Assembly: GCA_024138015.1 (NCBI GenBank)
Contig: JAMXBB010000011.1
Coordinates: 79,288,873-79,352,872 of the forward strand
Reading direction: 5' to 3'
Length of the DNA: 64,000 nt
Origin: Lumnitzera littorea
Lineage: Eukaryota > Streptophyta > Magnoliopsida > Myrtales > Combretaceae
Shown: positions 50,111 to 59,110 of the stretch, piece after piece
Layout: each line of letters begins with the position of its first letter
Numbering within the stretch: position 1 is the first letter of the stretch
Program-made: the position numbers and the translations under genes
The notes under the pieces: model-generated
Told to the model about the DNA's origin: nothing
Seen by the model: the letters and a program-made list of their open reading frames with translations, nothing else
The model's database searches: none

Positions 50111-50199
50111 TAAAAGCATCTTTACTTTGCCAACCATCTAAAGGTACAACTTGTTGCTTTAACAAGTATAGGTCACCCTTTGATTTTGCTCAACCAATT

Positions 50200-51620
50200 A
50201 CCCTCTGATTAGAAGGGTCCTAGACGAAAGCAAGAGTATTCGTGAAAATAACAGATAACTATAGTCTTAAGATAATTTGGTCACAGAGATCAAATTATAC
50301 TTAAATGAGGGCAGGAACAAGACATTACATAAGACTAATGTTAAATAAATCACCATTGTCCCAACATATGTAGCAACTAATTATTAACCATTAGGCAAAC
50401 AAATTCGTCTATTTTCAATGGCCACATATGAATGAAACAAAGAAACGGTGCTAACCATATGATTAGTAGCACTCGAATCTAGAATCCGATAAAGACAAGC
50501 AACACAATTATCTTGTACTTGATTAAAAGAAGTCTTGAAAGTATCTACCATATGACTCATAGAAGCTTCATCTTAAGTTTTATCCTACAAAATAGTTGAT
50601 GGACAAGAAACTACTAGTGCTGAAATAGCAACACTAGAAGAAGTATTATTGTTAGAAACATGCAACATACTAAGTAAGTTAAGAAATTGCTCCTTCGAAA
50701 AATTGAGCCCTAACAAATTCCCATCAGATGCAACATTAGAGCCAATATTCAAATTAGTAACAAAGGAACAAGAATCGATCGTATTGTGTGTAGAATCAAC
50801 TGTACCACATTCAGAAAACACATGATTTAGGCCAAAAGTGCGCTGCTTAGTGTTATTATTCTATTTAAAATGCTAAGGAAAACCAATAAGTTTATAGCGC
50901 TTCTCCTTCAAGTGTCCTCTCTTTCTAGCAATAGCTACAAACAATATCCCCTTTGTTATGTCGCCTACTTTCATTCATTGTAACCATAGCAAAAGCCTCT
51001 GAGAGAACTAGATCCCTAGGCCTATTTGTTCTCTGAAACTTGTCTCAAACCATTAAATTGTAAGCCTCATCCAAAGTAGGAAAAGGCTTTAGCACAAGGA
51101 TTTGAGAATGAAGAGCCATGAAACTCTCGTCAAGGCCATTAAGAAACTTGAACACGTAATCTTTTTGAGTGATTTTAGCAAATTTATTGAAGCATTTTTT
51201 ATCACATGATCTGCATGAACAATATGGAAGTGGTTTGAAATTTCTTAATTCTTCCCAGATTGTACTCAGTTCAGTAAAATATTCATCAACACTCCTTGAA
51301 CCTTGAACTACGGTGCTTAACATATGATATAACGGATAAATTCTCGAATCATCAAGTTGAGAAAAACGTACCTTCAGCTTATCCTAGATCTATTTAGCAG
51401 AATGCATATAGATGACTATTGACGCAATTGGTGGAGAAATGGATCGCAATAGCTATGCAACAACTAAATTGTTGCATCGACTCCAAATCGGATACAATTC
51501 ATCTATCTTCTCGGGCTTAGGTAGTGATCCATCCACGAAGTTAACTTTATTATACTAAACTTTGAGAATTCGAGTGATGAATGTAAAAAGGTGAGGAAAT
51601 TCAAGTAGCGAACTATTCAT
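50200..51620 (-). pseudogene. Element H gag and protease (broken)
   Basis: The gag core is open at 51323-51045: L-S-T-V-V-Q-G-S-R-S-V-D-E-Y-F, I-W-E-E-L-R-N-F-K-P-L-P-Y-C-S-C, then G-L-D-E-S-F. The linker with the L-N-F-S-K-E-Q-F-L-N-L-L-S-M-L block is at 50821-50585. The protease signature D-S-S-A-T-N-H-M lies near 50475-50450, where glycine of D-S-G-A-T is serine. Stops lie between the pieces. Confidence 0.75.
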
Positions 51621-51627
51621 GATGATA

Positions 51628-51795
51628 GCACCGATACCATGATAAGAAGCTCAGAACTTATGCAGTGAAAGCGAAAAGAAGAAATAGAGAAGGAAGATGG
51701 ATGAGAGTTCTAGAAAATGAATTTGTAACTAATCCACTAACTACTGTACAAGCTAAGGTATATATACAGCAATGTACATGTGGAAAGAAATAACA
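51628..51795 (-). repeat. Primer site and 5' LTR of copia H
   Basis: The primer site TGGTATCGGTGC (minus, 51639-51628) directly follows the LTR end TTCTTATCA (51640). A TATA box GTATATATACC lies at about 51757-51767. The outer LTR edge is approximate, near 51795. A second LTR is absent. Confidence 0.6.
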
Positions 51796-51972
51796 GAAAG
51801 AAATAGAAAAGCATAACAGAATTGAAAATGAGAAAATAAATAATCATATTTTTAACATATAATTTTATCAAAAGTCTGCATATAAACAATTTTATATTTA
51901 TTTTAATTAAGAAAAACATTATAAAATCATGAACTTACAGAATTGTATTTTTGACTTGCAATTTTAACAACC

Positions 51973-52959
51973 TTGGATTCAACCATTTGGAGAAAACCTA
52001 TCAATAGATTACACTAGCGGTATAAGACACTTAAATGGACGATGATAGTAGAGTGGCCTACAAATAATCCATATAGGCAGTGAAATGGTATGAAATGATT
52101 TTTATGTCATGGATATTGATATTAAGGATCGTTGGATCCATGTGTTCCGTTTGGTAGCCTAGATGCTGGATTGTTTGTGTTTGCTATCCCTCACTCAAAC
52201 AAGATAATAAATCGAGCCTGTGAATAACGTTTGTATTGGTCGCCGAATTAGAATAACTACTTCGCTTTGAATCCGGTGTAGCATATATTTATCTATTTAC
52301 AATGCATCCTCGTTAGGTTTTGTAGCTCAGCCATGTTTGGTACTTTGGTTTTGAGGTGCATATGAGTTACGTGAAATGAATGATCGCTATGATCGTTTGC
52401 GCCTTTGGGGTATGGCCTATGGATTGGTGGAGGGAACGAGGATAAATGAAAAGATAATTTTAACCATTAGATGAACTTATCTCAAGAAATTTTTTAATTA
52501 TAACTCATAGATGTATGTTGTTTCGGAAGACATCAGATGTTTGGATTAAATTAGATCCTCATTCAACTTCAAGTTTTATATATGTGCTTAAATTAGCAAG
52601 ATATATGTAGTATCAAAGTTTAATTTCATAGCAAATAGAACTTTAGAACTTTGTATGTTTCTAATATATATAGAAATATTTAGTGAAGTCATTGCTCTCT
52701 TATTGACTCGAGGTATGCATAAATCAGTAATCTTGACTGAATTTTTACATGAATATAGAGAGTTCATAATATAATTATCCTTTCCAACTTCTTGTAAATT
52801 GTCTAAAACGTTTATCATAGGAAAAAGAATGGTACCTTTCAACAAATTTTGGATAAAGCTAAATGTATAAATCTCATAAACAACGCTTGCCAAAGAGGGA
52901 AAGATAAAAACGGAACGAACTATTGCTCCACTAACCTTGCTACCGATGTCACAAAATCT
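51973..52959. other. Upstream intergenic region of the BBE-like gene
   Basis: No transposon signature recognised. Contains a 127-codon open frame on the minus strand (52971-52588) with no motif I recognise; its start lies about 120 bases from the BBE-like ATG, inside the duplicated promoter. It is more likely incidental than a gene. Confidence 0.45.
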
Positions 52960-53091
52960 AAGCACTAACAACGTTGATCCGTGACGTCTGCATTAGATAA
53001 ATCTGACGTTAGCCGGTCGACATACATGCAAATATAAGACAGCATTCACCATATCTCGAATATCCAAACTAGTAGAATCTGAAACAAAGCC
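52960..53091 (+). promoter_or_regulatory. Promoter and 5' leader of the BBE-like gene
   Basis: This interval is duplicated in front of the pseudogene (55832-55964). It has two TGACGT words, at 52982-52987 (within the palindromic GTGACGTC) and 53004-53009, the kind of core bound by TGA-class bZIP factors. A TATA box AATATAAG is at 53031-53038, 54 bases before the ATG. In the duplicate the first TGACGT and the TATA box are kept, while the second reads AGACGT. Function is inferred from motifs and from conservation between the copies. Confidence 0.6.
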
Positions 53092-54702
53092 ATGGCTTCC
53101 ACAAGGATTCTGTATTTGCCATTCTTGTTCCTGCTACTAGTTTCATGGACGACTTCAACACCAATTCAAGACGGTTTCTTGAGCTGTCTGAATCTCAATT
53201 CAAAGACTGTAATTCCTCTGTCCTCGTACTACACTCCTAACAACTCTTCCTCGTTTACTTCAATCCTCCAATCCTCTGCTCAAAACCTCCGCTACTTGGT
53301 CCCTTCCATGCCGAAACCAGAGGTGATTTTCACACCATCAAGTGAATCTGAAGTTCAGACTGCTGTCATCTGCTCAAAACACCTCGGGATTCATCTTCGT
53401 GTCCGAAGTGGCGGTCATGACTATGAGGGTGTATCCTATGTATCTGAAATCGAAACTCCATTCATTGTTGTTGATCTAGGGAAGCTTCGGGCTGTTGACG
53501 TAAACATACCTGAGAACTATGCCTGGGTGCAGGCTGGTGCCACCACTGGGGAATTATATTACCATATCGCGGAAAAGAGCAGAGTCCACGGCTTTCCAGC
53601 GGGATTGTGCTCAAGTTTAGGTATCGGTGGGCATATCACTGGTGGTGCTTATGGTTCCATGATGAGAAAATATGGTCTTGGGGTGGATAATGTTCTCGAT
53701 GCTCAAATGGTTGATGCAAAGGGGCAGATACTAGACCGAGCAGCAATGGGAGAAGACTTGTTTTGGGCGATCAGGGGTGGTGGAGGAGGCAGCTTTGGGG
53801 TAATTCTTTCCTGGAAAATAAAATTGGTTCCTGTCCCTGAAAATGTAACGGTGTTTACTGTCACTAAAAGCTTGGAACAAGGTGCAACTAAAGTACTATA
53901 TAGATGGCAAGAAGTGGTTGACAAGCTTGATGAAGATCTCTTCATTAGAGTCATCATACAATCTGCAAAGACAGGTCCGAAAGGGAAGAGAACAGTGACA
54001 ACATCCTATAATGCCTTGTTCCTTGGAGGTGTTGATAGACTTCTCCAAATAATGCAAGCAAGCTTCCCCGAATTGAATTTAATCCAAACCGACTGCATCG
54101 AGATGAGCTGGATTAAGTCCGTTTTGTATATTGCAGGTTATCCTGATGGAACAGCACCTGAGGTACTACTTCAAGGGAAGTCTCTATTCAAGAACCCCTT
54201 TAAAGCCAAATCGGATTTTGTTAAAGTGCCAATACCTGAAAAGGGACTAGAGGGTCTATGGAAAAGGTACTTATTAGAAGAAAATCCATTTATGATATGG
54301 ACACCTTATGGTGGTATGATGAGCAAAATATCAGAATCTGCAATGCCTTTCCCACATCGAAACGGTGTAATATACATGATTCAGTATGTAGCAGGTTGGC
54401 AAGATGGAGATAAAGACCCTACAAAACATATGTGTTGGGTCAGGTGGATTTACAATTATATGACATCATATGTTTCTAAATATCCTAGAGAATCATATGT
54501 CAATTACAGGGACTTTGATTTGGGCATGAATAAGAAAGGTAACACAACATTCCGAGAAGCATGGCCCTGGGGTTATAAGTACTTTAAAGGTAATTTCTAC
54601 AGATTGGCCAAAATTAAGAGCAAAGTTGATCCAGAGAATTTCTTCAGGCATGAACAAAGTATTCCAATAATTCCATCTAGAAGGAAGAGCAGATTGAGCT
54701 AG
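53092..54702 (+). CDS. BBE-like FAD-linked oxidoreductase, intact, single exon
   Basis: 536-residue secreted flavoprotein of the plant berberine-bridge-enzyme-like family (FAD_binding_4 then BBE C-terminal domain), normal length for the family. Residues 1-22 are a hydrophobic signal peptide. Cys32 and Cys94 are placed like the conserved disulfide. The FAD domain covers about 70-245. His109 in R-S-G-G-H-D-Y-E-G and Cys173 in G-L-C-S-S-L-G-I-G-G-H are the two residues for bicovalent flavin attachment. Leu176, three after the cysteine, is the gatekeeper position; leucine there, as in Arabidopsis BBE-like 15, disfavours reaction with oxygen, so a dehydrogenase is predicted. The C-terminal domain keeps the Y-V-N-Y-R-D-F-D-L-G block and ends with N-F-F-R-H-E-Q-S-I-P. 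The nearest described role is cell-wall monolignol or oligosaccharide/glycoside oxidation; the substrate cannot be read from sequence. The ATG is in a GCCATGGCT context, and no in-frame ATG precedes it nearby. Confidence 0.93.
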   Translation: MASTRILYLPFLFLLLVSWTTSTPIQDGFLSCLNLNSKTVIPLSSYYTPNNSSSFTSILQSSAQNLRYLVPSMPKPEVIFTPSSESEVQTAVICSKHLGIHLRVRSGGHDYEGVSYVSEIETPFIVVDLGKLRAVDVNIPENYAWVQAGATTGELYYHIAEKSRVHGFPAGLCSSLGIGGHITGGAYGSMMRKYGLGVDNVLDAQMVDAKGQILDRAAMGEDLFWAIRGGGGGSFGVILSWKIKLVPVPENVTVFTVTKSLEQGATKVLYRWQEVVDKLDEDLFIRVIIQSAKTGPKGKRTVTTSYNALFLGGVDRLLQIMQASFPELNLIQTDCIEMSWIKSVLYIAGYPDGTAPEVLLQGKSLFKNPFKAKSDFVKVPIPEKGLEGLWKRYLLEENPFMIWTPYGGMMSKISESAMPFPHRNGVIYMIQYVAGWQDGDKDPTKHMCWVRWIYNYMTSYVSKYPRESYVNYRDFDLGMNKKGNTTFREAWPWGYKYFKGNFYRLAKIKSKVDPENFFRHEQSIPIIPSRRKSRLS

Positions 54703-55047
54703 GATGAAGTGGAAGGTGAAGAGGAACAAGAAGAATGGTTGTTAATGGCTCAAGGTTTATTGTCTGGCTTACTTGGACCAGCTTGGTTTTAGCACTTTCA
54801 TTATGGTTTCATGTTGTGCAATGTTCAGCAATAGTTGTGTGCATTAGTGAAGACAAGAAGAAGTGGTGTAACCACAAATTTAGCTTCCCAGTATTGTGTG
54901 ATGTAGGATAGTGACATGCATGAGCTTGTACAGGGAATTGATGCTGCTGTAGATTCAACTTAGTTTGATCACTACGGTTTCTATAACCTAGTGGCTTCGT
55001 CAATCTCCCTCCTCTCATATTTGTAATATAAACTAGTTTGGAAAAAA

Positions 55048-55053
55048 AATAAA
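55048..55053 (+). terminator. Candidate poly(A) signal of the BBE-like gene
   Basis: AATAAA about 345 bases after the stop codon, in an A-rich run. Weak evidence; plant signals are variable. Confidence 0.3.
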
Positions 55054-55539
55054 AAAAAGCAAAGAAAAATGAATAGAAAAAAAAAAAACTTAGTTTAATT
55101 AATTAATCACAAGGATACAACTGCTTGCTTATACTCTACCCATATGTTTAATCTACCTGAGATGTTGTAGATATCAAAATTACACGATAAATGGAAGAAT
55201 TCAGGCACTACTGGTTATACCTATTTTTACTGTATTATCCGTTGAGGTATAAACATCTAAAATTTAGAGCTCATACAGAAAATGGGGGCACAAGTATATC
55301 CTATTTTCCTCTTTTAAAGAATAATAGAAAATGCAGTTATTTATACACCTTAACGCGTCCTTTTTCTAGGATACAAGTAAAGAAGATACGTTCAATAGAT
55401 GTACAAGCGAATTTATGAAGAAAGTTCAGAATCACTTTGAAGCGACTGTTGGAATCAAGCTGAGCTTCAAGTTCAACCAGCATCTTCTTAGCACGTTGGA
55501 GGGCTGAGGAAAGCAATTTGGTCCACCATGATGTGAACC

Positions 55540-55725
55540 AGGTCAATCAGAACTAACCAGATGAAAACCTAGTCGGCCAGATCAACAACTAGATCGACTT
55601 CATGGAGCAATAGGTCAACCATATGCCAGGTAGATCAACCTGGTGAGCAAAAATCAAGACTAGGTCGATCCTATGCTCAGGTGCTACCACTAGGTCTACC
55701 AGGACTACCGTGTGGTTGGCCACAT
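55540..55725 (+). repeat. Degenerate tandem repeat between the BBE copies
   Basis: About eight imperfect copies of a word like CTAGGTCGACC (variants AGGTCAATC, TAGTCGGCC, AGATCAAC, TAGATCGAC, TAGGTCAACC, TAGATCAACC, TAGGTCGATCC, TAGGTCTACC) spaced roughly 15-30 bases. The remainder of the 54703-55831 spacer holds the 3' UTR and AT-rich sequence without a gene. Confidence 0.6.
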
Positions 55726-55831
55726 TTGCTCATTAGTATTTGGAGAAAGATAATCTTTTCTTTTCAATTATTATTTACTTCTATGCCACGATTATTAGGG
55801 AAGAGAATATTAATCTAAGCAAATAACATTG

Positions 55832-55964
55832 AAGCACTAATAACGTTGACATATGACGTTTGCATTAGATAAATCAGACGTTAGCTGGTCGATATACATG
55901 CAAATATAAGACTGCAATCACCATGCCTCGAATATTCAAACTAGTAGAATCTGAAAGAGAAGCC
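55832..55964 (+). promoter_or_regulatory. Duplicated promoter of the BBE-like pseudogene
   Basis: Aligns with 52960-53091. TGACGT at 55854-55859 and the TATA box AATATAAG at 55913-55920 are retained; the second TGACGT is AGACGT. Upstream of about 55832 the two loci are unrelated, marking the edge of the duplication. Confidence 0.6.
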
Positions 55965-57550
55965 ATGGCTTCCACACGGATTCTGTTTTTGCCATTCTTA
56001 TTCCTACGGTTGGTTTCATGGACAACTTCAACACCAGTACATGATAGTTTCTTGAACCGTCTGAATCTCAATTCAAAGGTTGTTATTCCTCTGTCCACGT
56101 ACTACACTCCTAACAACTCTTCCTCGTTTGCTTCAATCCTCCAATCCTCTGCCCAAAATTTCCGCTACTTGGTCCCTTCCATGCCAAAACCAGAGGTAAT
56201 TTTCACACCATCAAGTGAATCTGAAGTCCAGACTGATGTCATCTGCTTGAAGCACCTCAGGATTCATCTTCGTGTCCCAAATGGTAGTCATGACTATGAG
56301 GCTGAATCCCATGAATCTGAAATTGAAACTCCGTTCATTGTTGTTGATCTAGGGAAACTTCGAGCTGTTGATGTGAACATACCCGAAAACCATGCCTGGG
56401 TGCAGGCTGGTGCCACCACTGGAGAATTATATTACCGTATCGTGGAAAAGAGCAAAGTCCATGGCGTTCCAGCAGGAATAAGCGCAAGTTTAGGCATTGG
56501 TGGGCATATCACTGGTGGTGCTTATGGTTCTATGTTGAGAAAATACGGTCTTGGCGCAGATAATGTTCTAGATGCTTGAATGGTCGATGCAAAGGGACAG
56601 ATACTAGACAGAGCAGCAATGGGAGAAGACTTGTTTTGGGCGATCAGGGGTAGTGGAGGAGGCAGCTTTGGGGTAATTCTTTCGTGGAAAATAAAATTGA
56701 TTCCTGCCCCTGAAAATGTAACGGTTTTTACTGTTACTAAAACCTTGGAACAAGGTGCGACTAAAGTATTACATAAATGGCAAGAAGTGGTTGACAAGCT
56801 TGATGAAGATCTCTTCATTAGAGTCATCATAGAATCTGCAAAGACAGGTCCGAAAGGGAAGAGAACAGTGACAACATCCTATAATGCCTTGTTCCTTGGA
56901 GGTGTTGATAGACTTCTCCAAATAATGCAAGCAAGCTTCCCTGAATCGAGTTTAACCCCAACTGACTGCATCGAGATGAGCTGGATTCAGTCTTTTGTAC
57001 AGTACAGGTTATCCTGATGGAACAGCAACTGAGGTATTACTTCAAGGGAAGTCTCGATTCAAGAACTTCCTTAAGGCCAAATCAGATTTTGTTAAAGTGC
57101 CAATACGTGAAAACGGACTAGAGGGACTATGGAAAAGGTTCTTATTAGAAGAAAATCGATTTATGATATTGACATCGTATGGCGGAATGATGAGTAAAAT
57201 ATCAGAATCGACGATACCTTTTCCACATCGGAATGGGGTAATTTACATGATTCAGTGTATAGCTGGTTGGCAAGATGGACATAAAGACCCTGCAAAAGAT
57301 ATGAGTTGGGTTAGGGGAATCTACAATTATATGACATCTTATGTTTCTAAATATCCTAGAGAATCATATGTCAATTACAGGGATTTTGATTTGGGCATGA
57401 AAAAGGTAACATAATATTCCAAGAAGCATGGCCTTGGGGTTATAAGTACTTTAAGGATAATTTCTACAGAAAGTTGATCTAGAGAATTTCTTTAGGTATG
57501 AACAAAGTACTCCAATAATTCCATCAAGAAGGAATAGTGGATCTTGCTAG
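55965..57550 (+). pseudogene. Tandem BBE-like duplicate, inactivated
   Basis: Very close to the intact gene 2.9 kb upstream and in the same orientation. The start matches the same GCCATGGCT. Lesions: TGA at 56577-56579 (glutamine position of D-A-Q-M-V); a 2-base deletion near 56990-57000 shifting the frame at the Y-P-D-G block; a 4-base deletion near 57402; a 19-base deletion near 57468 removing the L-A-K-I-K segment; and a TAG near the end. Before the first stop, the flavin-linking cysteine codon is AGC (Ser, 56481-56483), and R-S-G-G-H is P-N-G-S-H with the histidine kept. Open pieces are 55965-56576, 56580-57017 and 56995-57414. The protein cannot be full length. Read-through or a truncated transcript is possible but not supported. 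Confidence 0.92.
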
Positions 57551-57582
57551 GAGGAAGAGGAGGAAGAAGAAGAAAGGTTGGT

Positions 57583-58437
57583 GTTGACGGGTGATTTTCG
57601 TCTCAATATGTGAACACTTGCAAAACAAAAACACAGCTACGGGGACACCAAAGAGTGTTTTAGTACGGCTACTCTAATGCCTAAGTCGGACCACTTGTCA
57701 TATGAATAGAATTGTGAAATGTTATGAAAAGTAAGAGAATGGAAGATGATCCCCTTACTTGAGGGTCTTGCATGGTATTTCTAGTGGGCGAGTCAATACT
57801 CGTACTCAAATGAATCGTAGGAGTTGAGTTTAAGCCTTAATGTTACTAATATAGGCCTTCGGTTTATTTTATTAAAAAATGCTATCAACATGTACCCCTC
57901 ACTCTCTTTGGTGACAAGGTCGGCTAGGAGAGTATTTAAGGAGACTGATTTCGTAGAGTCTATGGAAAAGTTTATAGTCCAAGCCTGAGGAGGCTAGAGT
58001 GATTAAAGAAATAAAGACTTGAAGAGGCAAAGGTTGGAGCATTTATTGATATCGGGATGCTTAAAAAGGCGAAAGTTTGAAGAGGCCGGAGCACCTGTTG
58101 AGGCAAAGGCCTAAAGAGGCAAGAGTGCCTGAAGAAGCGAGGGCTTGAAGAAGCCAATATGCCTGAAGAGGCGAAGAAAGCATATAGGTCATTTGAGCTG
58201 GGCATGACTTATGCTAAATAAAGCTATAAGATAGGCTAGTTGGCCTCTAGCTTGTTAATGTGTAGGATTATAAGCTTGTTCACTCATCGTCCATGTAAAT
58301 TTTCGAACTTAGAGTAGTTTACCCATCATTGTTTAATGGCTTAAGGTTTTTCATTAACACGTCTCCTATTTATTAGATTGAGCAATTAAGTTTATATTTA
58401 CTTGCTATTTGTTGTGTGTAGGACTTATAGCTATTGA
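57583..58437. repeat. S: solo-LTR-like insertion after the pseudogene
   Basis: Homology between the two BBE copies stops at about 57582, where TGTTGACGGGTGATTTTCG begins. The following 100 bases (ACCAAAGAGTGTTT, then ACGGCTACTC and GCCTAAGTC) have the style of plant gypsy LTRs. It contains a minisatellite. The far edge is placed at 58437, where similarity of the next segment to Q begins. No coding content; the family is uncertain. Confidence 0.45.
57983..58178 (+). repeat. Minisatellite, ~18-bp unit
   Basis: About nine to ten imperfect copies of GCCTGAAGAGGCGAAGGT. The words GCCTGAGGAGGC, ACTTGAAGAGGC, GCTTAAAAAGGC, CTAAAGAGGC, GCCTGAAGAAGC, GCTTGAAGAAGC and GCCTGAAGAGGC follow each other at 14-22 base steps. 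Confidence 0.85.
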
Positions 58438-59110
58438 GGATTTTGGAATGCCCTTTAGTTTCTACGGACTCACAATGCCTTTAATTAAGGACTTCACATA
58501 ACTTTATTAATTTCTTAATACAATGCTCCAAGAGCTACAAGAGCTACATAAGTTACATAATCACTATTACACACAACAATCTCAAGTGTAGTGCTTCTCT
58601 CTCTCAAGATTGCAAATGTAAGAACTTTCAAGCACTACAAATTAGGTTTTTTTTTTTTTTTGTTTGATTGCAAGTAAAGAGTATAAAAGACAAAAGATAA
58701 GTAATGAAGCTAAAGAATGTAAGAGAATGTCTTTTGATTGTAGTAGACCATCAGTTCTCTTTTCTCTTTAGTTGGGTTGTTGAGCATTTATATTAACTTA
58801 TTAAATTCTTCTCGTTATTGCCCATTAAATGCTTCAACAGCTACTTGGAACAGGCTTACTGGCATGCTGATACTCAAATGTACTACTAGAACACCGGCAA
58901 GTGTACCGGCATGCTGGCTCTTCATGATCAAAGAACTCTTTCTTTTGTTATTCAAGCCTTTATACTATTAGCCTGGTTCTTCCTTGAGCCATTATGCTGG
59001 TAAGCCAAGTATCACCTGAAAATACTTTCAATACACAACGAACAAAGACACTTTGCAATCCAACTTCAAGATTAATTAATCATCACTCAAAAGATTAAAT
59101 ATCTTGTAAA
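58438..59110 (-). repeat. Partial 3' LTR of element R
   Basis: On the minus strand it aligns with Q from about 60090 to 60780 (TTTAATCTTTT start, the GGAAGAACCAGGCTAA block, the GTTGAAGCATT block, TATAAATGCTCAACAAC, then AATAAAGT near the end). TATAAATGCTC at about 58783-58793 (reverse strand) is a likely TATA box. It contains palindrome words at 58858 and 58905. The exact LTR start relative to the env-like stop is unresolved. Confidence 0.65.

Larger units (their letters stand above)
48597..51800 (-). mobile_element. Copia element H, 5' half, minus strand
   Basis: Reading from high to low: LTR (about 51795-51640), primer site (51639-51628), gag, protease, integrase, start of RT, then an abrupt change to MITE sequence at 48596. 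No RNase H and no 3' LTR. Same family as copia F by gag. Confidence 0.75.
48487..51972. mobile_element. T2: MITE-like termini enclosing half a copia element
   Basis: The left end GGTTGTTAAAATCGTGATTT (48487) and the right end, reverse-complemented GGTTGTTAAAATTGCAAGTC (51972), are inverted and share the T1 terminal word. About 110 bases of MITE-like sequence lie on the left and about 150 on the right. Between them is copia H, which has LTR, gag, protease, integrase and only the first RT residues. The flanks TTGGACCAT and TTGGATTCA share their first five bases and then differ by two transitions and two other changes. Either copia jumped into a MITE and lost its 3' half, or the MITE-type element captured the copia piece. 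Confidence 0.55.

Noticed and set aside
53703..53957. Minus-strand open frame inside the BBE-like gene (and its counterpart 56522-56830)
   Set aside because: Exact antisense shadow of the conserved FAD-domain coding region in both copies; no independent signal.
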